From JAVVEZ01 sp032250895 (GTDB lineage: Bacteria > Pseudomonadota > Gammaproteobacteria > Pseudomonadales > Pseudohongiellaceae), in assembly GCA_032250895.1 (NCBI GenBank), contig JAVVEZ010000020.1:1-47434 (forward strand): a stretch of 47,434 bases of DNA, in the 5' to 3' direction. How positions within the stretch are numbered: the first letter of the stretch is position 1; every line of letters begins with the position of its first letter. The translations under genes and the position numbers were made by a program. The notes beneath the pieces are model-generated. The model was not told where the DNA came from. It worked only from the letters and a program-made list of their open reading frames with translations, and searched no databases. Below are positions 34,808-42,505 of this stretch, in pieces.

Positions 34808-36241
34808 CTACGGCGCCAGTTTTTGCTTCAGAAGCTGGTTTACCTGAGCGGGATTGGCCTTGCCCCTGGATTCCTGCATGATCCTGCCGACAAAAAAACC
34901 GAAGACTTTTTCCTTGCCGGCCCGATACTGTGCCACCTGCTCCGGGTTGGCGGCGATGACGGCATCCACGAGACTGGCAATGGCATGGGTGTCAGTGACC
35001 TGTTTGAGACCCCGGCTGGCGATGATGTCATCGGCCTCACCTTCGCCGGCCAGCATGGCGGCAAAAACAGTTTTGGCCAGCTTGGAGGAAATGGTGTTGT
35101 CGTTGATGCGGGTGATCAGCTGGCCCAGCTGCGCCGCCGTCACCGGGCTTTGCGCGATGCCGACTTCCTGCTGGTTCAGATAGGCTTGCAGATCGCCATT
35201 GACCCAGTTGGCGGAAAGTTTGGCGTCGCCACAGCTGGCAACCACCGCCTCGAAATAGTCGGCACCCAAACGGTCGCCGGACAGTATCCGGGCATCATAT
35301 TCACTCAGGCCATATTGCGTCATGAAACGCTGGCTCTTGATATCGGGCAGTTCGGGCAGGGTCTGCCGGATGGTTTCTATATAGGCCTCATCGATCAGTA
35401 CCGGCAATAAATCCGGTTCGGGGAAATAGCGATAGTCATTGGCCACTTCCTTGCTGCGCATGGAACGGGTCTCGTTTCGCTCGGCGTCATACAGGCGGGT
35501 TTCCTGGATGATACGGCCGCCGTCTTCCAGCACCTCCCGTTGCCGTTCCACCTCGATATTGATGGCCTTTTCAACAAAACGAAAGGAGTTGATGTTTTTG
35601 ATTTCGGTACGGGTGCCGAAGGCCTGCTGGCCCTTCGGCCGAATCGACACATTGGCATCGCAGCGCATGGAGCCCTGCGCCATGTTGCCATCGGAGATGC
35701 CCAGATACAGGATCAGGGAGTGCAGTTTTTTCAGATAGGCCACGGCTTCTTCGGCACTGCGCAGTTCCGGTTCGGAGACGATTTCCAGCAGCGGGGTGCC
35801 GGCCCGGTTCAGATCGATGCCGGTCTGATCGGCAAACTCCTCATGCAGGGACTTGCCGGCGTCTTCTTCCAGATGGGCACGGGTGATGCCAATGGTTTTC
35901 CTGCTGCCATCTTCCAGGGTCACCGTCAGCGAGCCCTTGCCCACGATGGGATGTTCCAACTGGCTGGTCTGATAGCCCTTGGGCAGGTCAGGATAAAAGT
36001 AGTTCTTCCGGTCAAACACCGATTTTCTGCCAATGACGGCATCAACGGCAAGACCGAATTTGACGGCCATGCGCAATGCTTCGCCGTTCAGCACCGGCAG
36101 GGTGCCGGGCAGGGCCAGGTCATAAAGACAGGCCTGGGTGTTGGGCTCGGCGCCGAAGCGGGTGCTGGCACCGGAAAAAAGTTTGGAGGCCGTGGCGAGT
36201 TGCACATGCACCTCAAGCCCGATCACTGTTTCCCATTCCAT
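34808..36241 (-). CDS. gatB: Asp/Glu-tRNA amidotransferase subunit B
   Basis: Subunit B of GatCAB, which phosphorylates and amidates misacylated Asp-tRNA(Asn) or Glu-tRNA(Gln). From ATG 36241 the product is 477 residues, starting MEWETVIGLEVHVQL; GGAGG lies 7 bases upstream, whereas for ATG 36247 it would be only one base away. Visible are FDRKNYFYPDLPKGYQ, GSMRCDANVS, GTRTEIKNINSFRF and the C-terminal YqeY-like tail domain. It lies 73 bases after gatA. Confidence 0.96.
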   Translation of the reverse strand: MEWETVIGLEVHVQLATASKLFSGASTRFGAEPNTQACLYDLALPGTLPVLNGEALRMAVKFGLAVDAVIGRKSVFDRKNYFYPDLPKGYQTSQLEHPIVGKGSLTVTLEDGSRKTIGITRAHLEEDAGKSLHEEFADQTGIDLNRAGTPLLEIVSEPELRSAEEAVAYLKKLHSLILYLGISDGNMAQGSMRCDANVSIRPKGQQAFGTRTEIKNINSFRFVEKAINIEVERQREVLEDGGRIIQETRLYDAERNETRSMRSKEVANDYRYFPEPDLLPVLIDEAYIETIRQTLPELPDIKSQRFMTQYGLSEYDARILSGDRLGADYFEAVVASCGDAKLSANWVNGDLQAYLNQQEVGIAQSPVTAAQLGQLITRINDNTISSKLAKTVFAAMLAGEGEADDIIASRGLKQVTDTHAIASLVDAVIAANPEQVAQYRAGKEKVFGFFVGRIMQESRGKANPAQVNQLLKQKLAP

Positions 36242-36314
36242 CGTCATGCCTCCAGTCTTGCCTGGGTCCGCCTGAAGGTGGCGGTACCAATAAAAATGAT
36301 AAAAGTCCCGGGTC

Positions 36315-37760
36315 TCAGACAGGACTTTTCCGGTGCCAGTCGGTGGCCTGCTGAAACTGATGGGCCACATTCAAAAGCCGGGCTTCGGCAAAATCCTGGC
36401 CCACGATCTGCAAGCCCACCGGCAGGCCGTCCACCAGCCCGGCCGGGATGGAGATGCCGGGAAGTCCTGCCAGATTGACGGCAATGGTATAAATGTCTTC
36501 AAGATACATGGTCACCGGATCATCATTCTGCGCACCCAGCCTGAAGGCTGGGTGGGGAGAGGTGGGCCCCATGATGACATCCACATCGGCAAAAGCCTGA
36601 TCGAAGTCATTCTTGATCAGACGCCGGATTTTCTGGGCCTTGAGATAGTAGGCATCATAATACCCGGCGGACAGGGCATAGGTGCCCACCATGATGCGGC
36701 GTTTGACTTCACTGCCAAAACCTTCGCTGCGGCTGCGCTTGTACAGGTCTTCCAGATCTCTTGGATTTTCACAGCGGTAACCAAAGCGCACGCCGTCATA
36801 GCGGGACAGGTTGGCGGAGGCTTCTGCCGGAGCAATCACATAATAGGCCGGCACCGACAGATGACTGTTTTCCAGGCTGACCTCTTTCAGCGTGGCACCC
36901 AGGTTCTCGAATTCCGCCAGCGCCGCACGGATGGCTTTCTCCACTTGCGGGTTCAGGCCTGCGGCAAAATGCTGCCGGGGGATGCCGATGCGCAGACCGG
37001 CGAGCGCTTGATTCAGCTTGGCACGATAGTCTTCCATCGGCCGCTCGCTGCAGGTGGAATCCCTGTCGTCAAAGCCCGCCATGATGTTCAGCATGATGGC
37101 GGCATCCTCGGCGGAGCGGGTCATGGGGCCGGCCTGATCGAGGCTGGACGCAAAGGCAACCATGCCCCAGCGGGAAACCCGGCCATAGGTGGGTTTGAGC
37201 CCGGTGATGCCGCAGAACGCCGCCGGTTGCCGGATGGAACCGCCGGTATCAGTGCCCGTGGCGGCCGGACACAGCCGGGCCGCCACGGCTGCCGCCGATC
37301 CACCTGAAGAGCCGCCAGGCACGCGTTCGACATTCCAGGGGTTTTTGACCGGCCCGTAAAAGCTGGTTTCGTTGGAGGAACCCATGGCAAATTCATCCAT
37401 GTTGGTTTTGCCCAGTGTGACAGCCCCGGCCTGCGTGAAGCGTTCCACCACGCTGGCATCATAGGGCGAAATAAAGTTGTCCAGCATCCTGGAACCACAG
37501 CTGGTGCGCACATCCCGGGTGCAGAAGATATCCTTGTGCGCAATCGGGATGCCGGTAAAAGGGCCGGCTTCGCCCCGCGCGCGCAGGGCATCTGCGGCGC
37601 TGGCCTGCGCCAGAGCCTGTTCTGCGGTGACGGTGATATAGCAGTTCAGGGCCGGGTTGGCGGCATTGATCCGGTCCAGATACGCGGCGGTCAGCTCCCT
37701 GCTGGAGAACTCTTTCCGGGTCAGAGCCAGGGATAATTCAGCGATGCCTTTGTCAAACAT
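36315..37760 (-). CDS. gatA: Asp/Glu-tRNA amidotransferase subunit A
   Basis: Amidase subunit that frees ammonia from glutamine for GatB, 481 residues. The Ser-cisSer-Lys triad is complete: K76 (IPIAHKDIF), S151 (PGGSSGGSAAA) and nucleophile S175 (GTDTGGSIRQPA), spaced as in characterised GatA. It lies between gatC and gatB on the - strand. Confidence 0.97.
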   Translation of the reverse strand: MFDKGIAELSLALTRKEFSSRELTAAYLDRINAANPALNCYITVTAEQALAQASAADALRARGEAGPFTGIPIAHKDIFCTRDVRTSCGSRMLDNFISPYDASVVERFTQAGAVTLGKTNMDEFAMGSSNETSFYGPVKNPWNVERVPGGSSGGSAAAVAARLCPAATGTDTGGSIRQPAAFCGITGLKPTYGRVSRWGMVAFASSLDQAGPMTRSAEDAAIMLNIMAGFDDRDSTCSERPMEDYRAKLNQALAGLRIGIPRQHFAAGLNPQVEKAIRAALAEFENLGATLKEVSLENSHLSVPAYYVIAPAEASANLSRYDGVRFGYRCENPRDLEDLYKRSRSEGFGSEVKRRIMVGTYALSAGYYDAYYLKAQKIRRLIKNDFDQAFADVDVIMGPTSPHPAFRLGAQNDDPVTMYLEDIYTIAVNLAGLPGISIPAGLVDGLPVGLQIVGQDFAEARLLNVAHQFQQATDWHRKSPV

Positions 37761-37840
37761 TGAGTGGGTGTCCTGAGGCTTGCGAGCGGTATGGGCTCGT
37801 GGTCTGTATGGTTGCTGGAATGGACATGGGCAGAGACAAC

Positions 37841-38128
37841 TTATTCAATGACCCGCGGCACCAGATAAAGACCGTTTTCCGTGCTGGGGGCGATCTGCTG
37901 CAAGTGGTCTCTGTCGTTGACTTCGGTGACGACATCTGCACGCAGGCGCTGGCCCTCGGTCGAAGTATGGGCCAGAGGCGGTACAGCGTCAGTCGCGACC
38001 TCCTGCATGGTGTCGATCAGGGCCAGGATATTGGCAATGCTGGCGGTCACTGCCGCGCTTTGCGAGGGTTCCAGATGCAGGCGTGCCAGGTGAGCAATTT
38101 TTTCCACATCGGACGTTTCAATAGACAT
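37841..38128 (-). CDS. gatC: Asp/Glu-tRNA amidotransferase subunit C
   Basis: The 95-residue small subunit that stabilises GatA and GatB. The N-terminal helix has VEKIAHLARLHLEPSQ, the family signature. The C-terminus has LRADVVTEVNDRDHLQQIAP. It is first in the gatCAB order and diverges from mreB over a 225-base region. Confidence 0.94.
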   Translation of the reverse strand: MSIETSDVEKIAHLARLHLEPSQSAAVTASIANILALIDTMQEVATDAVPPLAHTSTEGQRLRADVVTEVNDRDHLQQIAPSTENGLYLVPRVIE

Positions 38129-38249
38129 TCATATTTCTCCAGAGACCCAGGGGGTTCTGTCTGAGGCCGGGGTCCAAAGATTTAATTCTGACAATACAGA
38201 TTTGATTCTTGCTCTAACCATAGGCCATTGTTAGAGTTACACACCGCGA

Positions 38250-38279
38250 TAGACTTCTGTCGATTCGAGCAATTATACT
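38250..38279 (+). promoter_or_regulatory. Candidate promoter for mreBCD
   Basis: TAGACT (38250-38255) is 18 bases before TATACT (38274-38279). Transcription would start near 38286, about 70 bases before the mreB ATG. Confidence 0.45.
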
Positions 38280-38353
38280 GGATGATTGCCGGTTTTTGGC
38301 AATTGATTTGATTCATAACCCGCTTAGCTAGCTGCCCGGAGACCTTTACATCA

Positions 38354-39391
38354 ATGTTCAAGAAATTAAGAGGCATGTTCTCCAATGACCTGTCTATCGA
38401 TCTGGGTACGGCCAATACCCTGATTTATGTGCGTGATCTGGGTATCGTCCTCAACGAGCCCTCGGTCGTGGCCATTCGCCTGCACAATGGACAGAAAACT
38501 GTCACGGCTGTTGGTGCCGAGGCCAAACGGATGCTGGGTCGAACCCCTGGCAATATCACGGCCATCCGCCCGCTCAAGGACGGAGTGATCGCCGATTTCC
38601 AGGTAACGGAAAAAATGCTTCAGTATTTCATTGGCAAGGTTCATGAGAACAGTTTTATCCGGCCCTCGCCGCGGGTGCTGGTCTGTGTGCCCTGTAAATC
38701 GACCCAGGTGGAAAGGCGGGCGATCCGGGAATCTGTCATGAGCGCCGGCGCCCGGGAAGTGCGTTTGATCGAGGAGCCCATGGCGGCGGCCATTGGTGCC
38801 GGCCTGCCAGTGGACCAGGCCAGTGGGTCGATGGTGGTGGATATCGGCGGCGGCACGACGGAAGTCGCGATCATTTCACTCAATGGCGTGGTGTACTCTG
38901 AATCCGTGCGGGTGGGGGGAGACCGTTTCGACGAGGCCATCATCACCCATGTCCGGCGCAATTACGGCAGTCTGATAGGCGATGCCACGGCCGAGCGCAT
39001 CAAGAAGGAAATTGGCTGTGCCTATCCTTCCGACGAAATCAGGGAAATCGACGTGCGCGGCCGCAACCTGGCGGAAGGGGTTCCCAGAAGTTTTACACTC
39101 AACAGTGACGAAATTCTTGAAGCATTGCAGGAACCGCTGTCGGCCATCGTGCAGGCCGTCAAAAGTGCGCTGGAGCAGTCGCCGCCGGAACTGGCCTCTG
39201 ATATTGCCGAGAGCGGCATGGTGCTTACCGGTGGCGGAGCCCTGCTGCGGGATCTGGACAAGTTGCTGAGCGAAGAAACCGGCCTGCCCGTGATCGTCGC
39301 GGACGACCCCCTGACCTGTGTGGCCCGCGGCGGTGGCCGGGCCATGGAACTGATGGACGAATATGATATCGACCTGATGACCGCCGACTAG
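38354..39391 (+). CDS. mreB: Rod-shape determining actin homologue MreB
   Basis: Bacterial actin that organises lateral wall synthesis, 345 residues. Nucleotide-binding motifs are IDLGTANTLIYV (phosphate 1), VVDIGGGTTEVAIIS (phosphate 2) and LTGGGALLRDL (adenosine). The N-terminal MFKKLRGMF is the amphipathic membrane-binding helix of Gram-negative MreB. It leads the mreBCD operon. Confidence 0.98.
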   Translation: MFKKLRGMFSNDLSIDLGTANTLIYVRDLGIVLNEPSVVAIRLHNGQKTVTAVGAEAKRMLGRTPGNITAIRPLKDGVIADFQVTEKMLQYFIGKVHENSFIRPSPRVLVCVPCKSTQVERRAIRESVMSAGAREVRLIEEPMAAAIGAGLPVDQASGSMVVDIGGGTTEVAIISLNGVVYSESVRVGGDRFDEAIITHVRRNYGSLIGDATAERIKKEIGCAYPSDEIREIDVRGRNLAEGVPRSFTLNSDEILEALQEPLSAIVQAVKSALEQSPPELASDIAESGMVLTGGGALLRDLDKLLSEETGLPVIVADDPLTCVARGGGRAMELMDEYDIDLMTAD

Positions 39392-39440
39392 GACTTCTGG
39401 CCGCAGGAACACGGGTGAAATATCCTGGCTGAAGATAAAT

Positions 39441-39457
39441 AAGGGTTTCAAACCATT
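39441..39457 (+). promoter_or_regulatory. Ribosome site and probable ATT start of mreC
   Basis: AAGGG at 39441-39445 lies 9 bases before ATT at 39455-39457. The codons after ATT read KSLFIQGASQGYR, which matches the usual cytoplasmic start of MreC (M-K-P-x-F...G-P-S). No ATG or GTG start occurs in this frame between the stop at 39440 and the first membrane helix. The next possible start, TTG 39500, has no ribosome site. Confidence 0.6.
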
Positions 39458-40306
39458 AAATCACTATTTATACAAGGTGCGTCCCAGGGCTACCGTCTGT
39501 TGGGCCTGGCGGTACTTTCAGTGCTGCTGATGTTTGCCGACCAGCGCTTTGATTATTTGACCCAGGTCCGCTATTACGCAGCTCTTGTGGTCACGCCGAT
39601 ACAGTGGCTGGCCGATTTGCCCAAGCACCTGCAGGAGCAGGTGGACCAGACCCTGCAAAGTCGCAATGCCCTGCTGGATGAAAATACCCGCTTGCGGGAT
39701 GAACTGGCCAGACAGCAGTACCAGCTCCAGAAACTGAATCATCTCGAAGCTGAAAACAGACGTCTCAACGAACTGCTCAATGCCTCCTCCATCGTGGAGG
39801 AAAGGGTGATGCGGGCCCAGCTCATCCAGGAATCACCCGATCCCTTTTCCAAGAGAGTGCTGATCAACAAAGGCGGCAGGGATGGCGTTTTCCTGGGACA
39901 ACCGGTACTGGACGCTTTTGGCCTGATGGGTCAGGTGGTGGAAGTCGAGCCCTTCAACAGCTGGGTCATGCTGATCACCGACGCCCAGCATGCCACGCCG
40001 GTGCAGGTGAGCAGGAACGGCATCAGGGCCATCGCTTCCGGGCGCTTTGGTACGCTCCATGAACTGGAACTGCGGAACCTGCCCAATACGGCCGATATCA
40101 CGGTTGGCGATCTGCTGGTCACTTCCGGCCTGGGGCAACGCTTTCCGGCAGGTTATCCGGTCGCTACCATTGTCAGTGTCGTTCATGATCCGGGACAGCC
40201 CTTTGCGGTGGTCACCGCAAGTCCCGCTGCCCAGCTCGACCGCAGCCGCAATCTCTTGCTGGTGTTTGCCGAACAGGGCGAGCAGGACAGGAGTTTTTCG
40301 CGATGA
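39455..40306 (+). CDS. mreC: Rod-shape determining protein MreC
   Basis: Bitopic inner-membrane protein that links MreB to periplasmic wall synthases. From the proposed ATT start it is 283 residues: a short cytoplasmic tail, one membrane helix (about 16-30, LLGLAVLSVLLMFA), a coiled coil (about 60-110, with ENTRLRDELARQQYQLQ), then the periplasmic beta domains with VLINKGGRDGVFLGQPV and VTSGLGQRFPAGYPVA. If TTG 39500 were used (268 residues) the cytoplasmic tail would be lost. The C-terminal extension of E. coli MreC is absent. It overlaps mreD by ATGA. Confidence 0.93.
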   Translation: MKSLFIQGASQGYRLLGLAVLSVLLMFADQRFDYLTQVRYYAALVVTPIQWLADLPKHLQEQVDQTLQSRNALLDENTRLRDELARQQYQLQKLNHLEAENRRLNELLNASSIVEERVMRAQLIQESPDPFSKRVLINKGGRDGVFLGQPVLDAFGLMGQVVEVEPFNSWVMLITDAQHATPVQVSRNGIRAIASGRFGTLHELELRNLPNTADITVGDLLVTSGLGQRFPAGYPVATIVSVVHDPGQPFAVVTASPAAQLDRSRNLLLVFAEQGEQDRSFSR

Positions 40307-40797
40307 GTGCGCTGGAACGGCATCATGCCGGCTGGGTGATAGTGCTCAGCTTTCTGGTGGCGGCCCTGCTGACGGTGCTGCCGCTGCCGGACTGGATGGA
40401 ACCCTACCGGCCAGAGTGGCTGGTGCTGTTCCTGATCTACTGGATAATGGCGCTGCCCTACCGGATAGGCATGCTCTCGGGCTGGATCATCGGTTTTTTT
40501 GAGGATGTGCTGGAAGGGTCCCTGTTGGGATTGAATGCTCTGGCGCTGGCCATCGTGGCCTATATTGCGATGAGCCTCTATCGCCGCCTGCGGATGTTCA
40601 CGCCGTTCCAGCAGAGTTGTACCGTGATGGTCATCGTCGGCCTGCATCAGCTGCTTTCATACTGGATATTGACGGCAAGCAATCAGGCGGTCGCCCCTGA
40701 CCTGCTGTTTCTGGCGTCTGCCGTTTCCAGCGCCTTTTTCTGGCCTCTGGTTTTTGTCGCTCTGAGGCAGAGCCGGCGCTACTTCAGAGTGATATAA
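40303..40797 (+). CDS. mreD: Rod-shape determining protein MreD
   Basis: A 164-residue inner-membrane protein with five or six helices, part of the rod complex. Conserved features are PDWMEPYRPEWLVLFLIYW near the N-terminus and GFFEDVLEGSLLGLNALAL. It overlaps mreC by ATGA. The usual downstream genes maf and rng are not here; a methyltransferase gene follows after 143 bases. Confidence 0.94.
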   Translation: MSALERHHAGWVIVLSFLVAALLTVLPLPDWMEPYRPEWLVLFLIYWIMALPYRIGMLSGWIIGFFEDVLEGSLLGLNALALAIVAYIAMSLYRRLRMFTPFQQSCTVMVIVGLHQLLSYWILTASNQAVAPDLLFLASAVSSAFFWPLVFVALRQSRRYFRVI

Positions 40798-40886
40798 GGG
40801 CATCTCTAAAAATTGATTGTGAGCTCTGCGCAATCTGAGCCCATAACCCAGAAGACATAAAACTGCCATCCCCTGTTGTCGTTCGC

Positions 40887-40892
40887 TATAAT
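40887..40892 (+). promoter_or_regulatory. Candidate -10 element for the methyltransferase gene
   Basis: A perfect TATAAT lies 48 bases before ATG 40941 in an AT-rich stretch; the -35 is poor (TGCCAT 17 bases upstream). It suggests the gene is transcribed separately from mreBCD. Confidence 0.35.
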
Positions 40893-40940
40893 CGCCGACT
40901 TTCAACAAACTGTCAGATAAAAATGAAACAGGACGCCGTC

Positions 40941-42485
40941 ATGAGTGAAACCAACTACGATCTACTGCCCTACAAAAGCTATCCCTTCGCGGTGACCTGT
41001 CCCGAAAATCTGGCGTCAATTGCCACTCTGTTCGGGATGCAGCCGCCGGATTTCAGATGCGCCCGGGTGCTGGAGCTGGGTTGTGCCAGTGGCGGCAACA
41101 TCATTCCCCTGGCTGAACTGTATCCCGACAGCGAGTTTACCGGCATCGATTTGTCGTCAAAGGAAATCGGGGAGGGGCTTGAACAGATAGCAGCGACGGA
41201 TCTGCACAACATCAAACTGCAGGCCATGTCGGTGGCTGACATAGATGCCGCTTTCGGCAAGTTTGACTACATCATTGCCCATGGGCTTTTCTCCTGGGTG
41301 CCATATGAGGTTCAGGAGCATATTCTGCGGATTTGCAAGGAAAACCTGGTTGAAAACGGTGTTGCCTTTGTCAGCTTCAACACGCTGCCGGGCTGGAACC
41401 TGGTGAATTCTGTAAGAGGGATGATGCAGTATCATACCGAGAGCATTAGCGATCCGCAGGAGAAAGCCAATCAGGCGCGCCTGATTTTACAGTTCATGAT
41501 TGACGGGCTGGAAGGCGATAATTCTCTCCATGCACAATTAATGCGGGAAGAGATGGAATTGCTGTCCGGCAAAGAGGACTATTATCTGCTGCACGATCAT
41601 CTGGAAGATGACAATCATCCCATTTACTTCCATGAATTCATGCAGCGGGCAAGAACGGCCGGTCTGGATTTTCTGGGCGATACAGACCTGCATACCATGC
41701 TGGTCGATAATCTGCCGCCCTCGGTATCTGCGCATTTGAGAAAGCTGACGGATATGGTGCAGTCCGAGCAGTACATGGATTTCTTCAGAAACAGGCGCTT
41801 CAGAAATACCCTGTTGTGTCATCAGGGTGTGCCGCTCAACAGAAATATCACACCGCAGACCGTGGAAAGGTTTTATGTCAGCACAGATGCAAGGTGTGCG
41901 ACGGAAATCAATGAATCAACGCTGGCCGAAGGTTTTGAGCTGAGTTTCACGCTGAACAAGATCGCACTGAGTACGAAAAATCGTCTGTCGAAACTGGTTT
42001 TTATTGTGTTGGTGGAACAGTCGGGCAGGCCTTTGGCATTGGATGACATTGTCGCAAAAGTACTGGAAAAAGCTCCGGACATTAGTGCCGGGCAAATCCG
42101 CCAGCATATTTTCAATGAGCTGAGTCTGATCGGTCTGGTCTTCAAGGGTATTTTGAAACTCAGGCTGTCGCCGGGGGTTTATCTGATGGCGGTGCCGGAG
42201 AAGCCGAAGACGACGCGCACGGCGAGGTATCTGGCAGAGAAGGGCGATGTCGTCACCAGTTGCCGGCATCAGCTGGTCAGCATGCAGGAAATAGAAACGA
42301 TTATTCTGAAACTGCTGGATGGCACCCGTACCGTGGATGAGGTCGCGGCTGCCCTGCTGGAACAGGAAAAACAGGGGCTCATCAATATTACTGCGAATCA
42401 GGCGAATGTCGATAAAGCCACGTTGATAAGGGATACCTGCCAGGAAGTGATTGCGAGATTCTGTAAACTGGCTTTTCTGGTGTAG
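40941..42485 (+). CDS. PKMT-like class I methyltransferase with regulatory domain
   Basis: A 514-residue protein. ATG 40941 (MSETNYDLLPYKSYPFA) follows AGGA by 8 bases; ATG 40923 is the alternative. The N-terminal Rossmann fold has SAM motif I VLELGCASGGN and acidic FTGIDLS, with FDYIIAHGLFSWVP after. A central region (about 205-300, with YYLLHDHLEDDNHPIYFHEF) fits the methyltransferase regulatory domain of rickettsial PKMT-type protein lysine methyltransferases. The C-terminal 200 residues include a winged-helix-like part. The substrate, perhaps an outer-membrane protein, is unknown. Its base composition is visibly more AT-rich than tex and mreC, which suggests transfer. Confidence 0.82.
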   Translation: MSETNYDLLPYKSYPFAVTCPENLASIATLFGMQPPDFRCARVLELGCASGGNIIPLAELYPDSEFTGIDLSSKEIGEGLEQIAATDLHNIKLQAMSVADIDAAFGKFDYIIAHGLFSWVPYEVQEHILRICKENLVENGVAFVSFNTLPGWNLVNSVRGMMQYHTESISDPQEKANQARLILQFMIDGLEGDNSLHAQLMREEMELLSGKEDYYLLHDHLEDDNHPIYFHEFMQRARTAGLDFLGDTDLHTMLVDNLPPSVSAHLRKLTDMVQSEQYMDFFRNRRFRNTLLCHQGVPLNRNITPQTVERFYVSTDARCATEINESTLAEGFELSFTLNKIALSTKNRLSKLVFIVLVEQSGRPLALDDIVAKVLEKAPDISAGQIRQHIFNELSLIGLVFKGILKLRLSPGVYLMAVPEKPKTTRTARYLAEKGDVVTSCRHQLVSMQEIETIILKLLDGTRTVDEVAAALLEQEKQGLINITANQANVDKATLIRDTCQEVIARFCKLAFLV

Positions 42486-42505
42486 GCAAAGGAAGCAGTA
42501 ACCCC

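Noticed and set aside
40798..40845. GGGCATCTCTAAAAATTG after mreD, considered as an insertion-sequence end
   Set aside because: No matching inverted end, target duplication or transposase fragment is seen nearby.
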